A program made the position numbers and the translations under genes. Shown one piece after another: positions 26,760 to 38,070 of a stretch of DNA of 64,000 bases. Origin of the DNA: Halictus rubicundus (Eukaryota; Arthropoda; Insecta; Hymenoptera; Halictidae). The DNA lies in the NCBI RefSeq assembly GCF_050948215.1, contig NC_135153.1:6538058-6602057 (forward strand), read 5' to 3'. Position 1 is the stretch's first letter. Each line of letters opens with the position of its first letter. The notes beneath the pieces are model-generated. The model was given only the letters and a program-made list of their open reading frames with translations. It was not told where the DNA came from and made no database searches.

Positions 26760-28530
26760 GCATTTTCGAAAACGGTCACTAGCGAGAGGTTAGAGCGTAT
26801 CGAACAAAACAGCGAGAGAGTTGATTGTCCCGCAGGAACGTTAGGCGAGTCGCGTCGGACGTACCAGCTGCCCCTTGCCATTAGCTATGCAGATCTTGTC
26901 GCGTTTCCCTTATTAATAAGCGGGATTAACGAGCCGGGTAGTTTTCCTCCCGCAATTACGTTGCCTATTAATTACCAATTAATTTCCTAGCCGAGTTTCG
27001 TCGATTATTAGGCTTGTCACGCATAATTCCGCGACTTCGGGATGCCCGATATAGTCTGCTGCCGACGCGGATGTTGTCGAGCCGGCGATCGTTCTAGCCG
27101 ATAAGAAGCTGAAAGCACCGGCCAGGCACGCGATAGTTCGGTTACGGTTAATCATACCACGCAATCCACGGCGATCGCGCCGAGTTTCTCGGCGGAACCG
27201 GGACACCTAAGGACACACACCGAGAGAGCACCTGCCTGCGGTTCGATTAGAAACGACGTGTCCTTCTGGCTCTCGAACATGATCGCGTATAACCGCACGT
27301 GTCGCATCGGTTATCGCCGGCACGGCTTCAACTGGAAATTCCGCTTCGCACCCCCTCCAGAGAGTCGAGGAATTTTAAAGGATCGTCAATTTTTCTTTAG
27401 CACTCTTTGCAGACTCTATAACGTGTACGAAAAATATTAAAAATATTATAATATTGCTGTTACACGCTACAGCAGACGTTTCAGCACGTATGGCAATTGA
27501 TGAAATACGAGTGCAGGTATTCAAGGACGAATTATCGTAATTGTAGCATAGCGCTGCATTAAGGGCGTAATTGTGGCGTCCTGTACCTTCAAGTTTGATG
27601 AATTTAATTTCAGGCTTGCACGTCGAAAAATTTGGATAAGATCGTCTTTCAATGCACCTTTTAATTAGGCAAGCGATGGCATGTTCGCTGTGGTTTCGAA
27701 TTTTGGCTGGGAAAAGTTGGCTTTATGGTTTCGAGAAACCGAGCTGTGCCCTTGAGGATTTCGATCGACAGACGCCGAAGGCAGAGAGAAGCCTAAAGGG
27801 TCTTCCTTGATACGACAAAAGCTGCAAAGAAGGGGTCAAGCTTCACAGCTGCTCCTTCTCCCACTCGGTAAACAGCAGGCCGCGGCTCGAATTTGCACGG
27901 AGAAGCGCGTGCGCGGGCCTTACAATGCGCACAGTTTCCGTCCGAAATTATTTCCTGCAAAGAATCATTCTCCTTTCAATAACCAGCGAATAAAAATATG
28001 AAAACCGCTTGTACAGCTTTACATCTAATTTTTTCCTTTCAATTATTTATCCTTTTACTTAACAAATATTAATATTGTTGTCTCTCGTGACTAGTCCGCG
28101 GATTTTATGCGTTTGTGGCAAAAATGGGTGAACGAAACAGTGAACATTTTAAACGAATTAACGGACACTTATCTGTTGTCTCCGTCGAGAGAGTAAGAAA
28201 ATTGCATCAACTTTTGCGGCAACAATTCCATAGCACCGAACCAACCGATCGCTATTGCCCCGATCCCCGAAGATCAACAGGTGACGGTGGTCAGAGCAAT
28301 TAAAGTGCACCTGGCGCATATCCGCATGAGCACCGTGTCGGATGTCGCGAGTGGACGTCGTCGGATGTTCGCAGTTTCGTTGTGCGGGTACGTCGGAGGG
28401 AAGCCGTCTTAAGTCGCGATTATACTAAACTAGTATTCGAACAGCTATCTCATCGATCAAACGCGTTAAAACAAACGGAGGCGGTCCAAATTCGTTCGCG
28501 TACGCAAGATGTTCAGATATAAAAAACAAA
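26760..28530. other. Intron sequence, nothing recognised
   Basis: No repeat or convincing open frame was found. Moderately GC-rich at 26820-27360. Confidence 0.5.
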
Positions 28531-28534
28531 TCTA

Positions 28535-28800
28535 CAAACACTTAAAAACGTTGTTTATGACAATACTGAATTTTTATAAAACTGGTATCTCCATAAGACA
28601 CAGCTATCACGGCAATTTAAACACGATCATCGAACTTTGATTGTTAAATCAGCAATTTCAAGATTTCGCAATTTTTTAAAAATCGATTATGCAGTCAAAA
28701 ATTCGGAACAAATTCATGGTCGCATGTGCTATCAGATAGAAAGTTCATGAATTTTTTCGTAATTTTTGGTTAAGCAGAACGGAAGAAACAGAGCATAATT
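28535..28800. repeat. Dispersed repeat pair, copy 1
   Basis: Aligns with 55860-56068: shared blocks include aaaatcgatt, gcagtcaaa, attcggaa..aattca and gtaattttt.gttaagc.gaac. About 200 bases, no terminal repeats seen. Confidence 0.6.
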
Positions 28801-29199
28801 CATTAAACCGTGTTCACCCTACAGCTACCCTTGTGGTGGGGTGAAACTTTCCACGGAGGGGTTTCTTTGGGAGCCCTGTCGAATGGTACGAAGAGAGATC
28901 AATTTGGGGGTACGTTTGACCATCTTGTCCTGCCCTGATTTAGCATTCTACATTCAAAAAACGAGGAATGACCTGATACTATGCACATCCCTTTCCGTAA
29001 CAGGAAACGATAAGCAACAATAAAACACAGGGGCCGCAAACAAAATGGCAAGATTGCACAAGGCATTTCTACGACGCAGTTGCCATTACAATCGAACATG
29101 AACGTTCAAGGTGTCCGAGGAACAGGTTCGCAAAGGTGAACAAAGATGTCTGTGCGCGAAGGGGGTTGAACCGATCGCTTCCTCCCGGTTGAGAAAGAA

Positions 29200-29580
29200 T
29201 CGTCACCGGGGCCGGAAGCCGTGCACCTTCCCAGGGATCGCGAGCCCTTAAAACTGCACTCGCGGAAGGTTGCACAAGTGGGCCCCTCCTCGGGTTGTGT
29301 GTGTGTATGTGTGTGGGCCCACAGGATACGGCAGTGGTTGACATTAGATCACGCGAAAATATCCATAGAGGCGAATTCCGGCCGGCTGGCTGGCCCAGCG
29401 CGCACGGTGCACGCTGCGCGAGAGTCCCAGAGAGGAGGGGAGCAGGTGAGGGCCAGGTGCGTCCGTCGTCTACGTCGACGACGGTAACCTGGGCCCTTTT
29501 CAGGGCTGCACCGGGCCCTGGCAACCTCTCCGCGGCCCCGGGCAGCTGCATCTCTGAATGCGCACCCCTTTTCTTACGTG
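29200..29580. other. GC-rich patch in intron 2
   Basis: CpG-rich, with a GT run near 29298-29320 and open frames on both strands, which points to composition and not coding. A regulatory role is possible but unsupported. Confidence 0.4.
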
Positions 29581-29989
29581 CAACAGCCGAGAAACCCCGC
29601 CGGACCTGCTGCTCTCATCTTCCTCGGTGCATACTGCATTCACGAATTTTGGTGCACACTGCGTTCGACGTTCTGCTCAAATTGACAAATAAAGCCAAAT
29701 ATACAGCTTTGAATATAAAGCAAAACGTCTAGCTTTAAATATAAACCTGACTATATAGCTTTAAATACAAAGCAAAATATATAACATGAAAATTCAAGAA
29801 CACAATTATTTTTGCACGAACCTGATATGTGAAAAATTTGGGACCGAATTGTCACCTAACTCGTGCACCGATCTCCCGTTTATCAAGTTCATTGGTCTCT
29901 TGTCGCTAGCGTAGAATGTAGAAAAGGCTAGCGAGTCAATCGATACTGGTATCGATAAAAGTAATACCGATTCAGTGACGAAACCCTTT

Positions 29990-30112
29990 TCTGACTTTTT
30001 ACTTTTACTGGCATATTCGTGACAATTTTCTAATTAAAACGAGTCCAAACACGGCGCAGTTCGGATCGTGTTTGCTCGTTTAATCCACGATAATTTGGAA
30101 CCTCGATTATCC
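29990..30112. repeat. Single arm of the long-inverted-repeat family
   Basis: Contains atattcgtgacaattttcta, taaaacgagtccaaacacgg and ggaacctcgattatccgaac in the same order as the left arm at 39590. No partner arm was found nearby. Confidence 0.7.
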
Positions 30113-31079
30113 GAACTACTCAGCGCGACACTAGAGTGTGACACTACAATTCCAGTGACTATTAAAAATAAAAATGAGACATCAGACGCATCTAATAATT
30201 TTATTATTGACCTATAGAGGATACGAGAGCCCAGCCACCGCGTCGACAGGGTAAACGAGCCAAGAATAGGCGAGCTTACTAACAAGTTTCGAACGAGCGT
30301 GAAAGTCGGCGACTTCGTGGGCAAAATTGTAGTAATTTATGGTGTCAATCTGCCCCCTGCCCCCTTTTTACAACCGATCAACGACCTATCGGAGCAGGGG
30401 AGGGCCCATTTCCGGGTCGCCATCGTGCTCCGCAATTTCAGCCGGCGCGCGCGGGCGCACACAAGTGTGTGTGTGTTGATCGATAAACTTTTTCGTGCCT
30501 GTTGCACGCGTGCCGGTGCATGTGCATACCAGCGGCGTGTGGTGCAGGTGCATAACGCCCTCAGCTAGCACCTTCCTGTTTATTTTCCGATGATTAGTCC
30601 ACGGCCATTCCTGTTGTTGCTTCTTCTCTGTCTCCGCCCCCTACCCTCTATGTCACTCCCTCCCTCTCTCTCTCTTTTTATTACACGACTCGACGAGCAC
30701 GAGGTACAACAACCGGCTGCAACAAGTTTATTGCTTCAGGGGCGACGAAATTGGCCCCAAAACAGCAATTACCCTTTCAACGTTTCGACTGTTTTACGCG
30801 ACGATTATCCAATCCCCCCCCCCCTTTCTCACCCCTTCTCGCTACCGTGTTTTGACCGCTTGTGCTCGCTGTTTGCGCAAGTCCAGTCGACGGTGAAATC
30901 GATTTTTTAGCGTTCTAGCTTAACAATAAAACTACCGAACATTAACCCTAGGAACACTTAAACGCCATGAGCCGTCACGCGAAAATCTAGGGGGGCAAAC
31001 CCACCCCCTTGTATTGCAAATTTATCGCAAAGAAAATTTTTTACGGTACCTTTTATAATATTTAAGTATATAATACTTT

Positions 31080-31266
31080 ATTCTCGATATATGTCAACAA
31101 TACGGGTCTTGCCAGCGACATACATCGTCCAGGAGATACTGTGTGTTATGCTTACACTCCTCGGTGTCCGAAACCTCTCGAACCTCGGGGTGTACCTCGC
31201 GGTAGTGGGGATAACTCCGCGACGTTTATCATCCAGGCCTGAGCGACATATACAGAGAAATCACTG
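31080..31266. repeat. TA-flanked MITE, subfamily A, left end damaged
   Basis: The left terminus has lost CAGTGAA but keeps ttctcgatatatgtcaacaa. The right end (agagaaatcactg) and the flanking TA are intact. Confidence 0.85.
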
Positions 31267-31720
31267 TATAAGTTTCTACATTGAATTGTTTAATTCTGTA
31301 AATTTTTAATTCTGCAGCCAGTTCTTTAACACTGCAAACATTTCGAGAAACTTTGGCCGTGTTTAATTTAACACAATTTCGTGCAACTGTAATCGAGACG
31401 TGTCGCGTCGACTGTACGTTTGTGGTCTTTCTTCTTAATCTTGTCTTCGCTGTTAGACTTCGAAGGATTTTTTTTTTCTCTCAGTGGAAGTTTCTGTGAC
31501 ACAGTGGATTGAGAAACGGACGGTTAAAAAGAGAAAGAGAAAGAGAAAGAGAGACGCGCGATAAACGTGCTTCGGGTAGAGAGAAAGAGGCGAGAAAGAT
31601 AAGGGGGGTAGGCTAGAAATAGACGTTTAGGAGCAAGTGATGAAGATAATGTTCGACGTTTCCGTGAGGGCATTTTTAAAGCATGCACAGAAGTATTTAA
31701 TACCATTCAGAGTGATTACT

Positions 31721-31752
31721 GGACAGTGGATTTGTAAGCAAAATAAAAATTG
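31721..31752 (+). repeat. TGCAAAATAAAAA motif copy
   Basis: ggacagtggatttgta then agcaaaataaaaattg. Confidence 0.55.
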
Positions 31753-32379
31753 TCCTTCAAATTGTAAGTTGACCTTCATATGTCCTCTACGCTTTCACCT
31801 ACAAAAAAACTACCGACAACAAACTCTGCCCCCACCCTACGAAACTATTCAACTTTTGTTCGAAACATTTTCTGTACAACAATTTCTTGTTTAAAATATT
31901 ATCCGCAAATTGACGTCCGGCAATGTCGTTAAGTGATTCTGTTGTTCTCCAAGAAATTTTGATTTTGTTTCACTTCGAGTAATTTTAATTTAAAAAGAAA
32001 ATACACGTGTGTGCCAGTGTGCCTGAGGAGGTGGAGCACAAGCAGACCTGACAAAATTGACTTTCAGAAGGTTAGCGAACCCTTAGATTCGGAAGGATTC
32101 GCGCGCAAAACCACCCTTATTAGGCGAGTTTGGTGAGAAGCGGAGTAGCGTAGGTGCCGCGATCGAGCGAGCCGAGAGTGGCTGGAAATTAAATAACGCT
32201 CCCCGGTATCAGAGCCGTTATCTATCCGAGCTTGCTTAGGCTATCTCTTGTTTGCCCGGGGAGCCCGGTTTACGCGCGTTCGTGTTCTCGAAAAGCGTGG
32301 AATTCGTGGCGCGAGACTGGCCATCGATCCTCCTGGGTTTCCTCGCGAGGAAGTATTTAAATGGCTCGGTCTTCGTAGA

Positions 32380-32470
32380 TTCGCGATAAGGTAGAGTGAC
32401 TACATTACCGTCAAAAAATGGTTTCACGTGCCTCATGTTTTCGTCCTTATGTAAGAATATTTTGTCGCTG
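32380..32470. repeat. Dispersed repeat with conserved peptide, copy 1
   Basis: Shares cgtagattcgcgataaggta, gagtga and acattaccg with 63395-63490. On the minus strand both copies can read GNVVTLPYREST. Confidence 0.65.
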
Positions 32471-32794
32471 GTAAAGGGCTCATTCGAAAGAGGAAGGTTC
32501 AATCTAGCGCGCCCTGGTCAGGAGCTGCCGAGATTATGCAGATATTTGGTAACATAAGCGTTCGAAGTAGGCCAAAAATTGACGATGCGCATGCCGTGGA
32601 ATCCAAGCATTTTTATGCCATTGGACGAGTTTTTTCGATGAAATCGAGAGCAGCGCGCACTAGAAAATATCTGCAGCTACGAATTGAGCTATATTTTATC
32701 TTGATTCTCTGCGAAATAAAGCCGAAAAACTTGAAGCACGGCGTCAGAATTCATAATATCCATAATACAGAGCAAAAAATGTGACAAGTTTAGT

Positions 32795-32845
32795 CAGAGA
32801 CTTAAGACCCGTCGGATCAAGACCAAGACGGATCTTAAGTCTGTG
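32795..32845. other. Imperfect hairpin, 19-bp arms
   Basis: cagagacttaagacccgtc (32795-32813) pairs with gacggatcttaagtctgtg (32827-32845) at all but two positions, with a 13-base loop. Confidence 0.6.
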
Positions 32846-33134
32846 AATTGAAATTATTAATTAAAAAGTCACGTGACTATCCCGGGCCCTCAAATGGCTC
32901 GGTTTCCAGAGCAGAAGCTCGGCTCGATTCTTTATTTGCGAAACACTCCGGTTTCCCTGACGGTATGTGCTCGCGCGATTTGTTACTCGACACCGGTGCC
33001 GTTTCGGCGCGCGAATTATGCGTCCGCCATGGATAGAACGCGACTGTGCTGCTTTCAGAGAATTTTCTGGTTATTGTGCTTCAGAGACATTTATTATTGT
33101 ATTCATAAAATTTAATCGGGCTGTCATAGTAACA

Positions 33135-33160
33135 GAAAGACTGTAATTAGACAGTCTTTC
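33135..33160. other. Perfect 10-bp hairpin
   Basis: gaaagactgt, loop aattag, then acagtctttc. A short perfect inverted repeat of unknown role. Confidence 0.6.
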
Positions 33161-33630
33161 GAATCGCATAAATGTCGCTGAACTTAAAATTTCAAAAAAC
33201 AGAAAAATAATTTTTATTTTTAATTTTTTAATTTCCCGAACTTTTCTCTTCTTTGCGAAACGGTTTGAAATTTCACTTGGACGGCAACAGTGAGCACCCC
33301 AAAATTTTTTCGAAAAAAATAGTCGCGATTATCTGTTCGTTAATGTTCTATTTTTCCCCGAACGTCCTCTTATTTAACCGTGTCATTTATATTTTAACTA
33401 GTCTAAATTGGCATCGAAGAGGAAACGGATGTTGGAATTTTAGATTGAATAGTTTTATTATAGCCGTGGTTTGCAGCATTCGTGGCATCGCGGAACAATA
33501 AAACAAACCATTTTAGGGAATTTAACGCCTCGGCATTCTTGTCTTTACATTAGCACTGTGATAATAAAATCCGCAACGAAAGGAGTAGTTCGTATTTAAA
33601 TCTTTCTGCAAACTTGTTCATAAAATTGTG

Positions 33631-33655
33631 CATTTGCATAAAAATCCGCAGTCTA
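33631..33655 (-). repeat. TGCAAAATAAAAA motif copy (left part)
   Basis: On the minus strand: tagactgcggatttttatgc followed by aaatg. Confidence 0.55.
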
Positions 33656-34469
33656 ACGATGACTCACGTGCTCGATAGAGCTGCATAACTGCGACGGGAA
33701 AAAGGTGCAGTAGAAGCTCGGTTACCTGAACACTGATACCTTTTTTCCTCGAAACCATATACCTACACTGCAGCTCAAAAGTTTGAGATTATTTTTGACG
33801 AGGATAAAAGTTGGTTTCTTCTCAGTAGAGCGTGAATGAACGAAAACTATAATATGGGATTTCATGTTAATACCGATATCTGTAAATTGTGATAAAATTT
33901 GCAATTATCGCTCTAAATAAAAGTAAAAATATTTTCCAGAAAAAACAAATTGCTTAATAAGAAATTAATGTGTTGGGAAGAAACAGAAACAATTGAACAC
34001 GCTATGGTCATAATCCTAAATGACTGAACACACAATGTTAATAATAATGGTGATAATTAATTGAATATCTATTTAATTTTGCAGTTATACCATATTTCTT
34101 TGGAAAAACGGGTTGTTCTAAAATAGATGGTGTCACTGGCTCCGTCCACGTGTCTCACCATAAAAAATCGACAAAATTGTGTAACACAGGCCACACACAG
34201 TTGTGTCTATGCGCTCCAACATAAATAATTCTATTCTCGAATCATCGAAACCCTCGAGGCACGGAAATTGAAAAAAATTTCGGTGACCAATATGTCAGTC
34301 TAAAATACGGCTCCACGGAAGAGGGATCGAGAGATCCATTCATTTCACACTCAAGCCACCGAACTAACCGATTCCGACTCCTAAAACAAAGTAACACAAC
34401 TGTAACTCTCCCTAAGTAGGTGAGAGAATGTAATGAATGAATTTCTGTAAATTTGACAGCAATTTTTAG

Positions 34470-34915
34470 AGCGATTTTACCTCTACAGTAAATCCTCTCT
34501 AGCAATTTTGCCTCTACAGTAAATTATTTTTAGAGCAATTTTGCCTGTTTAGTAAATCCTTTTTAGAGCAATTTGTCCTCTAAACTAAAGAATTTCTACA
34601 GCAATTTTGCCTCTAAAGTTACGAATTTTTAGAGCAATTTTATCTCTAAACTAAAGAATTTTGGAGCAATTTTTCCTCTAAATTAAATCATTTTTAGAGC
34701 AAATTTTAGAGCAATCTTGCTCCTAAACTAACGAATTTTTAGAGCAACTTTTAGAGCAATTTTATCTCTATAGTAAATCTTTCTTAGAGCAATTTTGCCT
34801 CTAGACTAAAGAAATTTTAGAGCAATTTTACCTCTAAAATAAATAGAGCACTTTTGCCTCTGAAGTAAATAATTTTTAGATCGATTTTACCTCTAAAGTA
34901 AATAATTTTTGGAAC
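34470..34915. repeat. About 31-bp minisatellite, a dozen or more copies
   Basis: Units of the form tttttagagcaattttgcct then ctaaagtaaat. Copy number and length vary. Confidence 0.9.
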
Positions 34916-34932
34916 AGTGTCCCTGACGCATT

Positions 34933-35346
34933 ATGCAACAGAATGAAACGACAGTAGATATTTTCTCATCACGACAAAAACAAGGTATGAAAACGGTTAA
35001 ACGTATCTATCAGTTCTCGGTACCGATATTAATAGAGACTCAAGATTCATCGATGCAGGAAGAGGAAAAACGGACGCATCGACGTCGCATAAACTGGAAG
35101 AGGACAACTGTTTTCGATAAATCAGATCTGTACAAGGTTTTGCAATTTTCAACGCCCCCAATGACGCCTCCAGTCGCACAAATCGAACCCGAAAACTATT
35201 TTCAGCGAGCCGTCCGACAGTTTCCTCGGGACACCATGACTCACAGAGAGCCGATCAACATCGTACCTCAACGAACACACTATTTCTCTTTCCAAGACGC
35301 CCTAATTTCCGTTCAAAAATCCCCAACATTTCTTCCATTTTATTAA
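34933..35346 (+). CDS. Uncharacterised 137-codon open frame in intron 2
   Basis: A genuine ATG-to-TAA frame of 137 codons, opposite in strand to cyclin D and directly after the 31-bp minisatellite. The product would be basic, without signal peptide or membrane segment. Segments such as FDKSDLYKVLQFSTPPMTPP and QIEPENYFQRAVRQFPRD are not low-complexity and have ordinary amino-acid use. No domain is recognised. No promoter, poly(A) signal or splice pattern was identified. It may be a lineage-specific gene, a transposon remnant or a chance frame. Confidence 0.2.
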   Translation: MQQNETTVDIFSSRQKQGMKTVKRIYQFSVPILIETQDSSMQEEEKRTHRRRINWKRTTVFDKSDLYKVLQFSTPPMTPPVAQIEPENYFQRAVRQFPRDTMTHREPINIVPQRTHYFSFQDALISVQKSPTFLPFY

Positions 35347-35349
35347 TTC

Positions 35350-36880
35350 ACTGACAGAAAAACCTAACAAAAGAACTGCTCGAAAAATTTGGATAGCACG
35401 CTGGGATATTTCAACAATTTTCAAGCCGTCGATCGCTCGATTAATTAAGCTACATTGTCGATATTAATTTATCAAAAAAATCTCGAAAGCATATCGAATT
35501 CCGACAATAATAAATTCCGGACGATTAGATTAGCAATTAACCGTTCGCTTTTTCCATGTGGAAAAAGATTCTGAGTTTGTCAAGTTAAAAATAAAATAGA
35601 CTTTGTTTCAAAAGTTTGAAACGACAAAACGCGATCTCTGGTTAAAATAACTGAGAATGAAAGGGAAAATTTCGGGAATTTTGTTAAAGAATTAATTATG
35701 AATAATGGGCCTCGTTGAGTCGGGTGATAATCGATAAGAGTATCATTGATACTGAATTGATACTTGAGCCATTTAATAATGGCCACGAGGAACCGACAGG
35801 AAAACAAAAACGTTAGCGCTCCGTTTCACTGATTTCGCCAAATGGCCACGAGAGAGTTACTGTACCGTAAATTTTCCCTATGAAAGTTTCATGGCATTAC
35901 CATGCGCGATCGATACGCAGCGCGATACATTTTAACGGGAAAAGTAAATTCACCGAACAACCGGCTGCGTGACCCAGCTGACACTTGACTCGGTATCGTG
36001 ATAAAACGCTCGATAAATTTCTCAGGCTCGAAATCGCGATCGAGAGAACAAGAAATTACGGTTTTTTCCACCGGGGACCATTTTCGTTTTCCTTTGTTCC
36101 AAACCTTTGCATTCAATTCACAAAAAATATTCTATAGCGAATCAATGTTTCCGATAAATGGCACACATATGCAATTTCTACCATCATAGACATTTTTAGT
36201 GTCCCAGGTCATTCTTTAGTTGTAAATCTCAATTTTGATATTAAAGTCCCAACTTCCAAACTGATGTATTCGGATCCAGAAAAAATAATAATTCTATTCT
36301 GAAGAAATTCAATAATTTTTTCTTCTGGTAAATAAAACAAAAATTGTAATTTTTTGTAGATTTTTTTTCAATTGAAATATTTTAATTTTGAATGTCACAG
36401 TTGTTGGCTTGCAAACTTCAATTTTTAAATTAAAGTCTGAGACTCTGAGTATCTTTGAATTGTACAGTTTGCCACAAGAGGATATCTTTCTATCGGACAA
36501 AACTGACAAACAGACGAAGATCCGCCAAAAAACCTACTTGCGATAGCACTATACCTGAAACTTATCGCCAACAAAGTACAATTAACGATAAGCCTCGGTA
36601 AGTTTCATTAAAGCAAAGTGAAACGTGAGAATGTTTGCCAACAGGATTTTCATTTTCCCCTAAAACGACGTTCGTGTATTTGCAATAACTATCTGCGATT
36701 CTCGAAGTCTACCATTAAATATTTATTATTTACTAATCCCAAATATTGACCACATCGTTCTCTCTGTTTAAACAAATTCTCTGGTGAGCTACCCGTAATA
36801 AGAAATTCGACGGAAAAGCATTTGTAAATTAAAACCATTGGAAAAACACTTAATCAAAAAACTATTTGAAAATTACAAAT
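35350..36880. other. AT-rich intron sequence, nothing recognised
   Basis: No repeat ends or coding signal seen. Confidence 0.5.
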
Positions 36881-36882
36881 TA

Positions 36883-37050
36883 CAGTGAATTCTCGATATA
36901 TGTCAACAACACTTGCCAGCGTCGTATATCCTCCAGGAGACATACCCAAGCGGTGCTATGGTTACACTCTTCGGTATACCCCGCGGCAGTGGGGATAATT
37001 CTGCGACATTTATCATCCAGGTCCTGGCGACATATACAGAGAAATCGCTG
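36883..37050. repeat. TA-flanked MITE, internally deleted
   Basis: A 168-bp copy with TA on both sides. Relative to the 207-bp form it lacks part of the middle, including the ctcgagcttcgg block, but keeps the ccccgcggcagtggggataa core. It lies about 300 bases from cyclin D exon 2, on the intron 2 side. Confidence 0.9.
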
Positions 37051-37355
37051 TATTTGAAAATTCACCTTGATTTCAACATTTAAAAAGTTTTGAGATGCCA
37101 AAAATATCGTTTCAGCTATTTTGCCATCATCGCCAGGACAACGTTCGTCAAATGAATCCCTACGAAGTTAGCTATCCAAGCGAAAAAGATGAAATATTAT
37201 GAAAACCAGGATTGGAACAGAATCCCCGTTCCCGGACTTCCATTATGATCTCCCGGCAGCATCATCCGTAACAGTCAGCGGTGGCTATTAATTGCTCACC
37301 CCCCATCTCGAGTTCCAACAGGAAATACGACAAGAGCGAAAGGTGGTGCACTTAC

Positions 37356-37571
37356 CCATAAGTCATCCAGGGTGATGGAGTTGTCCGTGTGGAAGACGAG
37401 CACTTCGGCGGTGAGCGGCGCCGATTCTCGCAGCTTCGAGGCGAGAAGCAGGCAGGCGGTTCCCAGCAGCTGCAGCTGCGACTTCCTGATCGGGCAGATC
37501 GAAAGGAACCTGTCGACGTAGTTCATCGAGAGGGGAAAGACCTCGTCCTGGCACTTTTGCTCCTCGCATAC
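37356..37571 (-). CDS. CycD: Cyclin D, coding exon 2 (cyclin box 1)
   Basis: The exon has 72 codons, residues 67-138, and carries most of cyclin box 1. It opens VCEEQKCQDEVFPLSMNYVD, the hallmark D-cyclin segment, and continues through RFLSICPIRKSQLQLLG and LLLASKLRES. Lys112 falls exactly where human cyclin D1 has its CDK-contacting Lys112. The acceptor is GTGACAG|GTATGC, with a good branch-point candidate TACTAAT about 30 bases upstream. The donor is TTATGG|GTAAGT. Both junctions are phase 0 and join in frame to exon 1 (MLE|VCEEQ) and exon 3 (DDLW|RWEQ). The 216-base length matches, as recalled, vertebrate CCND1 exon 2. Open frames in other frames over this interval are shadows. Confidence 0.97.
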
Positions 37572-37849
37572 CTGTCACCGATCATCGAACAACAGATTAG
37601 TATCGTCGATCACGGACCTCCGCGACTGAGCATCGTACTCGGTGATTCATCAGCTAATACACTGTTCTCTCCGTAACTGTCGTATCCTCGGGTCCGCCGA
37701 GCGACAGTTCTAGAAGAGCTACTTCATTCTTTGTAGTATGAGGAACGTGGACAGAGATAGCGATTGTAAAAGGAAGAGAGACTGGACTCGTGAGCCAGCT
37801 CAGGATTTTAATTTCAAAAATCAAAATTCCTTCTTCTTGGTTTTTCGTC

Positions 37850-38070
37850 GACGAAACTTTTACCATCGTATTCGTCTGGTTTTTCTGATTAAAATGACTC
37901 CAAACACGATATAATTACGATCATAACTACATGACTTGACATTTACGGTGGAGGTACATGAATTCTTAATGTCGCTTGTTACACAGGTAATTGTGATCGT
38001 ATTTATATCGTGTTTGGTGTCGTTGTAATCAGAAAAACCAGACGAACATAATGGTAAAAGTTTCATTTAA
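37850..38070. repeat. Long-inverted-repeat MITE
   Basis: Arms of about 75 bases (37853-37928 and 37995-38068) are inverted copies. Both contain gaaacttttacca, tcgtctggtttttctgatta and ccaaacacgatata. The same arm sequence caps the larger elements at 39590-39925, 29990-30112, 40690-40830 and 54795-54915. No coding content. Confidence 0.85.

Larger units (their letters stand above)
2446..37355 (-). other. Cyclin D intron 2 (about 34.9 kb)
   Basis: Bounded by the exon 2 donor GTAAGT (37355) and the exon 3 acceptor TTACAG (2446), this single intron fills more than half the window. It holds five full or nearly full copies of the TA-flanked MITE, several minisatellite arrays, GC-rich patches and one 137-codon open frame (34933-35346). 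No nested gene could be identified with confidence. Confidence 0.9.

Noticed and set aside
29069..29551. 160-aa minus-strand frame in GC-rich patch
   Set aside because: Pro/Ala-rich composition effect. The plus strand is open for 145 codons over the same bases.
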